Below, piece by piece: positions 8,458 to 16,664 of a stretch of 36,827 nt of DNA. The stretch is taken from assembly GCA_945932315.1 (NCBI GenBank), contig CAMEPU010000003.1:1-36827 (forward strand). Direction: 5' to 3'. How positions within the stretch are numbered: position 1 is the stretch's first letter; each line of letters begins with the position of its first letter. The stretch is from an uncultured Clostridia bacterium (GTDB lineage Bacteria > Bacillota > Clostridia > Oscillospirales > Butyricicoccaceae). The notes beneath the pieces are model-generated. The model did not search any database. It was not told the origin of the DNA and saw only the letters and a list, made by a program, of their open reading frames with translations. The translations under genes were made by a program, and so were the position numbers.

Positions 8458-9003
8458 TTATTCGCAGAAAGAGAGCAGCTCGCGCACAGCCTTGCGGCGG
8501 GGCGCGATCGGGGTCTCGTCGGGGTAGCCGATCGGGATCAGGCAGACGACGGTCTCGTTTTCCGGGATGTGGAGCAGCTCAGCGACCTTTTCGGCATCGA
8601 AGATGCCCATGATGACCGAACCGATGCCGCGCTCGGCGGCAGCCAGACAGAAGGTCTGCGCGGCGATGCCCGCGTCGAACATCAGCCAGCTCTCGCCCTT
8701 GGCGGTCGAAGCCGAGCCGTCCTTCTCCATGCCGCTGCGGCCGCGCAGAGCGGTCAGCACGACAACCTGGGGCGCGTGGGCGATTGTGCCGGTGTTATAG
8801 GCGAAGCCCAGCGTGTATTCAGCCGCGATCTTCTCAAGCACAGCGCGGTCCTCCACCACGTGGTAGCGGGCGCACTGGGTATTCTTCCACGAGGGAGCGA
8901 AGGCGGCGTCCGCGACGATGTCCTCAATGACCGCGCGGTCGACCTTTTTGTCCTGGAACTTGCGCACGCTGCGGCGCTTGCGGATGCATTCCAATGTATT
9001 CAT
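8458..9003 (-). CDS. Nitroreductase family protein
   Basis: MNTLECIRKRRSVRKFQDKKVDRAVIEDIVADAAFAPSWKNTQ...GIGSVIMGIF...IPIGYPDE. Confidence 0.92.
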   Translation of the reverse strand: MNTLECIRKRRSVRKFQDKKVDRAVIEDIVADAAFAPSWKNTQCARYHVVEDRAVLEKIAAEYTLGFAYNTGTIAHAPQVVVLTALRGRSGMEKDGSASTAKGESWLMFDAGIAAQTFCLAAAERGIGSVIMGIFDAEKVAELLHIPENETVVCLIPIGYPDETPIAPRRKAVRELLSFCE

Positions 9004-9041
9004 GGGGTCAGACTCCTTTGTTTTTCTGATGTATTGCTGTC

Positions 9042-9070
9042 AATATAGCACAAAATACGCGCCCGTTCAA
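9042..9070 (-). promoter_or_regulatory. Putative promoter for nitroreductase
   Basis: Minus strand TTGAAC-N17-TATATT. Confidence 0.6.
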
Positions 9071-9111
9071 TAGCTAAACCGCTGAAAACGGCATGAAAGC
9101 AGGCAAACGGA

Positions 9112-9165
9112 TTGACATGCCTCGAACATCGAGGTAAAATAAAGATACCTAGAAGATCGAGGTAT
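9112..9165 (+). promoter_or_regulatory. Promoter with two operator-like inverted repeats upstream of padR
   Basis: TTGACA-N17-TAAAAT; CCTCGAACATCGAGGTA fills the spacer (9120-9136) and ATACCTAGAAGATCGAGGTAT lies downstream (9145-9165). Confidence 0.7.
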
Positions 9166-9186
9166 GATTTACAGGAGGTGCTTTGC

Positions 9187-9513
9187 ATGGCGATTGATCA
9201 GAAAATGATGGCGGGCAGCACGACGCTGCTGGTTCTGTCTCTGCTGCGCGGTGGGGAGAAATACGGCTACGAGATGATTCTGGAGCTGGCGCGCCGCTCG
9301 GACAACACGTTTCAGCTCCGGGAGGGGACGCTCTATCCCATTTTGCACAAGCTCGAGCAGGACCGCATGGTCGAGGCTTTCGACCGCGAAACCGACACGG
9401 GCAAGAAACGCCGCTATTACCGCCTGACCCGTAAGGGCGAGGCGCTGCTCACTGAAAAGGCGGCCGAGTGGCAGACCTTCTCGAGCAAGGTGAACGCGAT
9501 CGTCTTTGGCTGA
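9187..9513 (+). CDS. PadR family transcriptional regulator
   Basis: MAGSTTLLVLSLLRGGEKYGYEMILELARRSDNTFQLREGTLYPILHKLEQDRMV...RRYYRLTRKGEALL. Confidence 0.95.
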   Translation: MAIDQKMMAGSTTLLVLSLLRGGEKYGYEMILELARRSDNTFQLREGTLYPILHKLEQDRMVEAFDRETDTGKKRRYYRLTRKGEALLTEKAAEWQTFSSKVNAIVFG

Positions 9514-9535
9514 GCAGGGGAGGTGTTCTGCTGGG

Positions 9536-10432
9536 ATGGGAGAAAAGAACATTCAGAGCTGGGCGGCGGAGGCCTGCCGGAGAATCGAATTTTTCCCCGA
9601 CCGCAAGGCGATGGAGCGCGAACTGACCGACCACTTTGCCGATCATCGGGACGCACTGCTCGAGAGCGGCATGAACGCTGCGGACGCCGAAGAGCTGGCG
9701 CTCCGCGCGCTGGGCGACGCGGAGGAGGTCGGCGAACAGCTTGCGCAGGTGTACAACACAGTCTGGACGCGCCTGTGGCGCTTTTCGCGCGGCGCGCTGT
9801 TTTTGCTTGTCATCCTGTTTGTCCTGTTTCGCGTCCTGACGCCGCCCTTCAGCGCCTATAAGATCCGTTATTTCGATCTCGACTTTTTGGACGACAGCGC
9901 GCAGATGTATTACGACCGGGACGCTTATGAAGCGTACAACGAAGGATTTACAGAGGAGACCATTGGCAAACGGCTGACGCTGACCAACTGGACGGCGGGT
10001 AAATCCGACGCGGCTGCCGATTACATGGGCTTTCACTGGACGGTGAAAAACTGGGCGCGGATGGATTACACGATGGAATGTAACGACCTCGATCCGAACG
10101 ACGGGCCGCCGCCTGTGCCCGATTCCTATGAAGGCGTAGTGTTGCTGCTCTGTCTGCGCGATTCCGCGCTCTATCCCGGTTCGGTTCACTTTGGAAACAG
10201 TGATTTTCATGTCGTGGACGATCGGGGTACGCAGTATCAGTTTGCAGGCCGCGATTTGGCTTCGCCGTGTTGGAGCATGGGTGAATGCGGGCGGGTGTGG
10301 AACCGGTATTATATTCAGCTCACGCTGAGGTCCGTTGATGAGGACGTGGAATGGATCGAGCTGCGCGCCGGTTCGGACGAGAACGGTCTGCGCCTGCGGA
10401 TCGACCTGATGGAAGGGGAGGTGTTTGGATGA
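9536..10432 (+). CDS. HAAS/permease-prefix-like domain membrane protein, copy A1
   Basis: N-terminal ELTDHFADHRDALLESGMNAADAEELALRALGDAEEVGEQLAQ resembles HAAS; one TM helix; unassigned extracellular region. Alternative TTG start at 9506. Confidence 0.75.
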   Translation: MGEKNIQSWAAEACRRIEFFPDRKAMERELTDHFADHRDALLESGMNAADAEELALRALGDAEEVGEQLAQVYNTVWTRLWRFSRGALFLLVILFVLFRVLTPPFSAYKIRYFDLDFLDDSAQMYYDRDAYEAYNEGFTEETIGKRLTLTNWTAGKSDAAADYMGFHWTVKNWARMDYTMECNDLDPNDGPPPVPDSYEGVVLLLCLRDSALYPGSVHFGNSDFHVVDDRGTQYQFAGRDLASPCWSMGECGRVWNRYYIQLTLRSVDEDVEWIELRAGSDENGLRLRIDLMEGEVFG

Positions 10433-10761
10433 AGCGAATTCCGCCGCTCGGCGGCCGGAAATGGCGCGCGGTGCGCAATCTGGCGGGCGTTTTGCTCCTG
10501 CTCGCCGTGTTCTACCTGTATTTTGGGCAGATCACGTTGGATCCGGTCAAGGCGGTGCAGGCGCAGGAGCGCTACGAGCTGCTCGAACCGGGCGAGCTTG
10601 TGAGCGTGCATGACATGACGAATCACTCGGCCAAGGGCGTGATGATGCGCGCGCCCGACGGCACGATCCGGGAGGTCGAGGTCTGGTATGCCGATGACAG
10701 CCTGTTCCGGATGCTCTATTACACCTATGGGAACCGTTTTAAAATCGAACCGGCGCCGTGA
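10429..10761 (+). CDS. Small single-TM protein, copy B1
   Basis: MKRIPPLGGRKWRAVRNLAGVLLLLAVFYLYFGQITLDPVKAVQAQE...; ATGA overlap with A1. Confidence 0.75.
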   Translation: MKRIPPLGGRKWRAVRNLAGVLLLLAVFYLYFGQITLDPVKAVQAQERYELLEPGELVSVHDMTNHSAKGVMMRAPDGTIREVEVWYADDSLFRMLYYTYGNRFKIEPAP

Positions 10762-10800
10762 GAACGCCGCGCAGACAGCGACAAAGAAGGGAGGCGCACT

Positions 10801-11586
10801 GTGCACGACTATCGCAGCATTGACAACTGGCTGTATCACGCCTGCAAAGATATTCGCTACGCGCCCGACCACGCGGCGGTGCAGGCCGAACTGCGCGCGC
10901 ACTATGAGGACGCCTTCGACGCGCTGGCTGGCTCCGGAATGACCGAAGCGGATGCCAAGGAGCTGGCGCTGCGCGGTCTGGGCGACGCGGACGAACTCGC
11001 ACCCGCGCTGGCGAAGGCGCATAATTCGATCTGGACGGCGATCTGGCGGGTGTCGCGCTGGCTGGCGCGGCTGTCGCTGACCGTGCTTCTCTGGTATGTG
11101 GTTTGCTTTGTCATCCCGGACTCCGGGGCGATCTATTGGTATGAATACGGCGATCTGACACCGCAGACCTGGGCGCAGGAGCAGGGCGTCAACGCCGTGG
11201 CGTGCGGCGCGCGGGGAGAATACGCCGGGTATGACTGGGAGGTCACCGAATGGGCGCGCAAAGAGGACACCTTGGTGTTTGAACTGGTGCTGCGCGACCA
11301 CAGCCTGTCGCCGGGTGATCCGATCACGTCGTTTTGGCGGCTGATATTGCGCGACGATACGGGGGAGGAATACGCTTTCACGAATGGTATGGTCGGGATC
11401 GCGAATGGGAGCGGATCTGCGAATTTTGCCTTTCTGCACGAGCGCAGCGCACGGTTTTTCACCCGGCACACGTACACCCTGATGTTCGAGGGCGTCCCGG
11501 AGGGAACCGAGTGGGTGGAGTTGTGTGTGCAGGATTCGGATTTCGCCCTGCGCATCGACCGGACGAAACGGGAGGGACGCGGATGA
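10801..11586 (+). CDS. HAAS-like domain membrane protein, copy A2 (paralog of A1)
   Basis: GTG start; ELRAHYEDAFDALAGSGMTEADAKELALRGLGDADELAPALAKAHNSIWTAIWRVSRW aligns with A1; same TM and extracellular layout. Confidence 0.75.
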   Translation: MHDYRSIDNWLYHACKDIRYAPDHAAVQAELRAHYEDAFDALAGSGMTEADAKELALRGLGDADELAPALAKAHNSIWTAIWRVSRWLARLSLTVLLWYVVCFVIPDSGAIYWYEYGDLTPQTWAQEQGVNAVACGARGEYAGYDWEVTEWARKEDTLVFELVLRDHSLSPGDPITSFWRLILRDDTGEEYAFTNGMVGIANGSGSANFAFLHERSARFFTRHTYTLMFEGVPEGTEWVELCVQDSDFALRIDRTKREGRG

Positions 11587-12260
11587 AAAAGGTGCTGCCT
11601 TTGCACAAGCGGCGCGGCCGCGCGCTGCTCTGCCTGCTTGTTACGGCGTTCTGCCTGCTGCTGCTCTGGCTGCTCGCCGGGATGCCCTCGACCGATCCGG
11701 CCGTGTTGGCGCGCCGCGCCGCTCAATGCTCACTGGTCGAGGTCGACCGGGTGCTGTACACCGGTCGGTATAACAAGGGAAAAAGCGCGTTCGTCGCCCT
11801 GCTCGGTACGGATGGAAAGGTCTGGCTCGGCCGCTACCAGCGGTATCAGTATGTCCCGCTTTTGTACCAGCCGACCGGATACGGCCTTGAGACGTGCGAC
11901 AATCTGGATGGCGCGGCGTATTTCTGCGAATCACCGCTTGTCGCTGAGCATGCTTACCTCGTGCTCAGGGACGAGCGGGCGGCAGCGGTCAAAATGACCG
12001 TGCGGTTCACGCTCGACGGCTTGCAGCATGAAGAAGGGATGAACGGCTGGGATGTCGGAAACGGCGTTTTCCAGCTCGATCTCAATGAGATGCTGAATAC
12101 GGCGCAGGGCAGAGTCTATGATTCGGTCGACCCCACGACCTATGACCGCTCCCTGTATTGGTTCGTGTTCCCAAGTCACCTGGGGCTGAGCGCGTTTGAC
12201 GCTTACGACATCCGCGCTTATGACGCGGCGGGAAATGAGATTGGCTGCTGGACAGCGTAG
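11583..12260 (+). CDS. Single-TM protein, copy B2 (longer relative of B1)
   Basis: MKKVLPLHKRRGRALLCLLVTAFCLLLLWLLAGMPSTDPAVLARRAAQCSLVEVDRV; ATGA overlap with A2. Confidence 0.75.
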   Translation: MKKVLPLHKRRGRALLCLLVTAFCLLLLWLLAGMPSTDPAVLARRAAQCSLVEVDRVLYTGRYNKGKSAFVALLGTDGKVWLGRYQRYQYVPLLYQPTGYGLETCDNLDGAAYFCESPLVAEHAYLVLRDERAAAVKMTVRFTLDGLQHEEGMNGWDVGNGVFQLDLNEMLNTAQGRVYDSVDPTTYDRSLYWFVFPSHLGLSAFDAYDIRAYDAAGNEIGCWTA

Positions 12261-12337
12261 AAAAGCAAGATGTTGAAAGAAAGGTGCGTCCCGGTTTGAT
12301 ATGATCAAACCAGATCAATCGAATATCCGCCTGCAAC

Positions 12338-12366
12338 TGGACATCGTTCCTGGAGTTTGCTATAAT
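12338..12366 (+). promoter_or_regulatory. Putative promoter for pyrE
   Basis: TGGACA-N17-TATAAT. Confidence 0.6.
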
Positions 12367-12408
12367 ATTCCCAGATATGACTTTATAACAGAGAGGAACT
12401 GGTAATTT

Positions 12409-13071
12409 ATGCTGACTCCCGCGAAAAAAGAATTCATCGAGTTTATGATGAGCGCTGATGTGCTCCGCTTTGGCTCGTTTGTCACCAAGTCGGGCCGCAA
12501 TACCCCGTACTTTGTCAACACCGGCAACTACAAGACCGGCCTGCAGAACTCCCGTCTGGGCGAGTTCTACGCCGCGCTGGTCAAGGAGACCGTAGGCGAC
12601 GAGTTCGACGCCATGTTCGGCCCGGCCTACAAGGGCATTCCGCTTGCCACCTCAACCGCCGGCGCACTGGCGCGCGACTACGGCATTGACAAGCCCTTCT
12701 TCTTCAACCGCAAGGAGGCCAAGGATCACGGCGAGGGCGGCTCGCTCGTCGGCTATAAGCCCAAGGACGGCGACCGCGTCATCATCATCGAGGACGTCAT
12801 CACCGCCGGCACCGCGATCCGTGAGACCATGCCCGTGCTGACCGGCGCGGCCGACGTCAAGGTCACCGACATGTTCATCTCGGTCAACCGCTGCGAAGTC
12901 GGTCAGACCCCGGGCAAGACCGCGGTCATGGAGGTCGGCGAGGAGTTCGGCATCCGCGTGCACGCGCTGATCACGGTTCAGGACATCTACGAGTACCTGA
13001 AGGAGCAGGGCACCTACGGCGACATTCTGCCGCTCATGGAGGCTTACATGGCCCAGTACTGCGTATTCTGA
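12409..13071 (+). CDS. pyrE: Orotate phosphoribosyltransferase
   Basis: LRFGSFVTKSGRNTPYFVNTGNYKTG...FGPAYKGIPLATSTA...DRVIIIEDVITAGTAIRETMPVL. Confidence 0.95.
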   Translation: MLTPAKKEFIEFMMSADVLRFGSFVTKSGRNTPYFVNTGNYKTGLQNSRLGEFYAALVKETVGDEFDAMFGPAYKGIPLATSTAGALARDYGIDKPFFFNRKEAKDHGEGGSLVGYKPKDGDRVIIIEDVITAGTAIRETMPVLTGAADVKVTDMFISVNRCEVGQTPGKTAVMEVGEEFGIRVHALITVQDIYEYLKEQGTYGDILPLMEAYMAQYCVF

Positions 13072-13126
13072 TGAAACAAAGCAGGCATCCCGTTTGGGAT
13101 GCCTGTCATTATATGGAGGTTCTGCT

Positions 13127-14290
13127 ATGGCAATGAAAGTCGGTCTGATCGGCGTCGGCGATATCAGCAACAAGTACGTCGATAACCTGAAGAAGTATCC
13201 GCACATCGTCGAGGTCTACGGCTGCGCCGCGCGCAATTACGAAAAGACCTGCGTCCGCGCCCGCGTGCTAGGCATCCCGCGGGTCTATGAATCGCCCGAT
13301 GCCCTGCTGGCCGATCCCGAGATCGACGTCGTGCTCAACCTGACCACGCCGGATGCGCACGCCAAATACAATCTGGCCGCGCTCGAGGCGGGCAAGCACG
13401 TCTACACCGAGAAGCCGCTTGCGGCGACCTTTGAAGAGGGCCGGATGATCATGGAGCTCGCGTGGGAGAAGGGGCTGTCGGTCTGCTGCGCGCCCGACAC
13501 CTTCCTGGGCGGTCGCGTGCAGGCCATGCGCGCCGCGATCGACGCGGGCGTGATCGGTCCTATCGGCTCGGGCGACGTGAGCATGCTCGCACACGGCTGG
13601 GAGTGCTTCCACCCTAATGTCGGCTTTTATTACCGCCCGGGCGGCGGCCCGGCGCTCGACATGGGTCCCTACTATCTGACCGCGCTGGTCGCGCTGCTCG
13701 GCCCGGTTGAGGCCGTCACTGCCATGACCAACCGCGCGCAGGATACCCGCTATATCCCGTCCACCGGGGAGGAACTGCCCGTCGAGGTCGATACCCATGT
13801 CGCAGGCGTGCTCAAATTCCGCAGCGGCGCGATCGTGAACGTGACCCTGTCCTTTGATGTCTGGGATTCGGCCAGGCCGCGCATGGAGCTTTACGGCACC
13901 AAGGGCAGCCTGATCATGCCTGAACCCCACCCGAACAGCGGCCCCAACATCTTTGGCGGAAAGATCTGGATGCGCAAGGCCGAAGACTTCCGCTGGGGCG
14001 TCATGCCCTGCCCGCCCGGCATGGAGGAGAAGCCGTTTGACGAGCTGCTCTACGACCGGCCGTTCAGCGAAACCGGCCACGACCGCAACAGCCGGGGCGT
14101 TGGCCTGATCGATCAGGTGCGCGCGCTGCAGGAGAATCGCCCCGCCCGCGCGGACGGAACGATGGCACTTCACGTTCTTGAGGTGCTGGAATCGCTGGAT
14201 ATCGCCGCGAAGGAGGAGCGATGGATTCGTATGCAGACCACCTGCGAGCGCCCCGCGCCCCTGCCGGAATATGATCCCTTTGCAAAGTAA
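13127..14290 (+). CDS. Gfo/Idh/MocA family oxidoreductase
   Basis: MAMKVGLIGVGDISNKYVDNLKKYPHIVEVYGCAAR...VLNLTTPDAHAKYNLAALEAGKHVYTEKPLAATFEEG. Confidence 0.95.
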   Translation: MAMKVGLIGVGDISNKYVDNLKKYPHIVEVYGCAARNYEKTCVRARVLGIPRVYESPDALLADPEIDVVLNLTTPDAHAKYNLAALEAGKHVYTEKPLAATFEEGRMIMELAWEKGLSVCCAPDTFLGGRVQAMRAAIDAGVIGPIGSGDVSMLAHGWECFHPNVGFYYRPGGGPALDMGPYYLTALVALLGPVEAVTAMTNRAQDTRYIPSTGEELPVEVDTHVAGVLKFRSGAIVNVTLSFDVWDSARPRMELYGTKGSLIMPEPHPNSGPNIFGGKIWMRKAEDFRWGVMPCPPGMEEKPFDELLYDRPFSETGHDRNSRGVGLIDQVRALQENRPARADGTMALHVLEVLESLDIAAKEERWIRMQTTCERPAPLPEYDPFAK

Positions 14291-14296
14291 AAAAGC

Positions 14297-14326
14297 TTGC
14301 CCGCCGGACTCCGGCGGGCAAATTTT
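14297..14326 (+). terminator. Terminator after the oxidoreductase
   Basis: TTGCCCGCCGGA-CTCCGGCGGGCAA followed by ATTTT. Confidence 0.65.
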
Positions 14327-14352
14327 GATTTATGAATGAAACCGGGTAAGAA

Positions 14353-14382
14353 AAAAGCGCCCTGCTGACGCAGAGCGCTTTT
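14353..14382 (-). terminator. Terminator after rpmB
   Basis: AAAAGCGCcCTGC-tgac-GCAGaGCGCTTTT with T-run on minus strand. Confidence 0.7.
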
Positions 14383-14396
14383 AAATTCCGCTTTGA

Positions 14397-14585
14397 TCAG
14401 ATAGCACGGGTAACCTTGCCGGAACGGAGGCACCGAGTACATACGTTGACATGGCACGGAGTACCATCGACGAGAGTCTTGACACGGCGAACGTTTGCCT
14501 TCCAGGTTCTGTTGGAACGACGATGGGAATGGGAAACCTTGATGCCGAAGCTGACGCCCTTGCCGCAAATATCGCACTTAGCCAT
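14397..14585 (-). CDS. rpmB: 50S ribosomal protein L28
   Basis: MAKCDICGKGVSFGIKVSHSHRRSNRTWKANVRRVKTLVDGTPCHVNVCTRCLRSGKVTRAI. Confidence 0.97.
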   Translation of the reverse strand: MAKCDICGKGVSFGIKVSHSHRRSNRTWKANVRRVKTLVDGTPCHVNVCTRCLRSGKVTRAI

Positions 14586-14628
14586 TTACCTGCACCTCCT
14601 TACCTAAAGGCATTGTGTAACGAATATT

Positions 14629-14657
14629 ATGATAGCACAACCGGTCGCGGATTGCAA
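14629..14657 (-). promoter_or_regulatory. Putative rpmB promoter
   Basis: Minus strand TTGCAA-N17-TATCAT. Confidence 0.55.
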
Positions 14658-14718
14658 GCGCAAACATAAAAAAGTTTTCTGATTTCGAGAAAATTTTTCA
14701 AGGCTCGACGGCTAACCA

Positions 14719-14747
14719 TTGAAAGAATGGGCAGGATGCATTATAAT
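14719..14747 (+). promoter_or_regulatory. Putative hprK promoter
   Basis: TTGAAA-N17-TATAAT. Confidence 0.7.
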
Positions 14748-14789
14748 AAAGATGTATCCATTGAAATTTTACCAGGAGGTTCTGCCTTT

Positions 14790-15725
14790 ATGCAGCTTCG
14801 CGAGAACGGCGTTACCTTGGAAAGCCTGATCCAGGAATTTAAGCTTGAAGTTGTCGTTGCGCCCGAGGGCTTTGAGAAGATCATGATCGTGCGCGATGAT
14901 GTAAACCGTCCCGGCCTGCAGTTGGCCGGCTTCTTTGATTATTTCGACCCCAACCGCATTCAGATCATCGGCAAGGTCGAGTTCACCTACTGCGAGAAAA
15001 TGTCTCCCGAGGATCGGCAGACCGCGTTCGACCGCCTGTTTGCATCGGGCATCCCCTGCCTGCTGTTTACGCGCAATATCGAGGTTTTCCCGGAGGCGAT
15101 CGCCTCGGCCGAGAAGTACGGAAAGCCGATCCTGCGCACCAACGAGTTCACCTCGTCCACCATCAATGCGATCATCGCGTCGCTGAAGGTCTCGCTCGCA
15201 CCCAAGCAGACGCTGCACGGCGTTCTGGTTGAGATCTACGGCGAGGGCGTCCTGATCCTGGGCGATTCGGGCGTCGGCAAGTCGGAGACCGCGATCGAGC
15301 TGGTCAAGCGCGGCCACCGTCTGATCGCGGATGACGCGGTCGAGATCAAGCGCGTTTCGGACAAGACACTGGTCGGTACCGCGCCCGAGGTCATCCGCCA
15401 CTTCATCGAGCTGCGCGGCATCGGCATCGTCGACGTGCGCCGCATCTTCGGCGTCGGCTCGGTCAAGCAGACCGAGAAGATCGAACTGGTGATCAACCTC
15501 GAGCCCTGGGAGGACGGCAAGGTGTACGACCGTCTGGGTCTGGATGGGCAGACCACCTCGATCATGGATATTGCGATTCCCTCGCTGACCATCCCGGTTC
15601 GCCCCGGCCGAAACCTCGCCGTTATCATTGAGGTCGCCGCGATGAACAATCGCTATAAGAAGATGGGCTACAACGCGGCTGCGGAGCTGCAGGAGCGCAT
15701 GATGCGTTCGTTCGGCGGCAATTGA
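14790..15725 (+). CDS. hprK: HPr(Ser) kinase/phosphorylase
   Basis: Start at MQLRENGVTLESL after AGGAGGT; GDSGVGKSETAIELVKRGHRLIADDAVEI; HFIELRGIGIVDVRRIFG. Confidence 0.95.
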   Translation: MQLRENGVTLESLIQEFKLEVVVAPEGFEKIMIVRDDVNRPGLQLAGFFDYFDPNRIQIIGKVEFTYCEKMSPEDRQTAFDRLFASGIPCLLFTRNIEVFPEAIASAEKYGKPILRTNEFTSSTINAIIASLKVSLAPKQTLHGVLVEIYGEGVLILGDSGVGKSETAIELVKRGHRLIADDAVEIKRVSDKTLVGTAPEVIRHFIELRGIGIVDVRRIFGVGSVKQTEKIELVINLEPWEDGKVYDRLGLDGQTTSIMDIAIPSLTIPVRPGRNLAVIIEVAAMNNRYKKMGYNAAAELQERMMRSFGGN

Positions 15726-15791
15726 CAAGTGTATTTCCGGACTGCGACAAAAGCCGCAGTCCATATTTTTGAAAGCAGGAGCATCAGAATC

Positions 15792-16520
15792 ATGAAAATC
15801 GTAGCAGATATGCACACACACACCAATGTCAGTGCGCACGCCTTTTCCTCGCTGGACGAGATGGTGCGCGGCGCACGGGACGCGGGTCTGCGCGCGATCG
15901 CGATCACCAACCACGGCCCGGCCATGAAGGACGGCGCGCACCAGTGGCACTTTGGCAATATGGGCATCATCCCCCGTGTGATGCACGGGGTCACGGTCAT
16001 CCGCGGCATCGAGTGCAACATCCTGCCGCCCGACGGTGCGCTCGACCGCATGGAGGGCTGGTGCTACAACGCGCTCGATTACGTCATCGCGTCCTTCCAC
16101 GAGCCGTGCTTCCCGCCGGTCAATGCGGAGGTGCACACGAAGGCGCTGGAGAACATCCTGAAGAACCCGCGCGTGCAGTGCTTCGGTCATTTGGGCAACC
16201 CCAATTACCCGTTCGATCAGGAATACATCATTTCCCGCTGCAACGAGTACGGTAAAATCGTCGAGATCAATAACAACTCGGTCAACGCCCGCAAGGGAAG
16301 CGAGGGCAACTGCGTTGAGATCGCCCGCCTGTGCAAGAAGTATGGCGTGCCGATCATGGTGTCGAGCGATTCCCATATCTCGTACAAGGTGGGCGGCTTC
16401 GACAACGCGCTCGGCGTGCTCGCGGCGGTCGATTTCCCGGAGGAACTGGTTATCAACGCCGATTTTGACCGCCTGGTTGAATACTTCCGCCTGGCCCGAA
16501 AAATTGATATTACCCAATAA
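15792..16520 (+). CDS. PHP domain phosphatase (YcdX-like)
   Basis: MKIVADMHTHTNVSAHAFSSLDEMVRGARDAGLRAIAITNHGP...FGHLGNPNYPFD...SSDSHISYKVG. Confidence 0.92.
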   Translation: MKIVADMHTHTNVSAHAFSSLDEMVRGARDAGLRAIAITNHGPAMKDGAHQWHFGNMGIIPRVMHGVTVIRGIECNILPPDGALDRMEGWCYNALDYVIASFHEPCFPPVNAEVHTKALENILKNPRVQCFGHLGNPNYPFDQEYIISRCNEYGKIVEINNNSVNARKGSEGNCVEIARLCKKYGVPIMVSSDSHISYKVGGFDNALGVLAAVDFPEELVINADFDRLVEYFRLARKIDITQ

Positions 16521-16527
16521 GTTCCAA

Positions 16528-16555
16528 ATCCCGCGCACAGAGTGCGGGATTTTTA
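16528..16555 (+). terminator. Terminator after the PHP gene
   Basis: ATCCCGC-gcacagagt-GCGGGATTTTT. Confidence 0.75.
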
Positions 16556-16602
16556 TAATTGCATCATTTTTGTTTCATTTCAATGACAAATACGGTCGAT
16601 TC

Positions 16603-16631
16603 TTGAAAATATTTCGGAGAGCTGGTATACT
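16603..16631 (+). promoter_or_regulatory. Putative promoter for the amidase
   Basis: TTGAAA-N17-TATACT. Confidence 0.65.
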
Positions 16632-16664
16632 TATCTCATACTGCGCAAAAGGAAGTCCTGCTCT

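Noticed and set aside
14769-16538. 589-aa minus-strand ORF opposite hprK and the PHP gene
   Set aside because: Shadow ORF from high GC codon bias; the plus strand encodes clear hprK and PHP proteins, and the minus translation has no family motifs.
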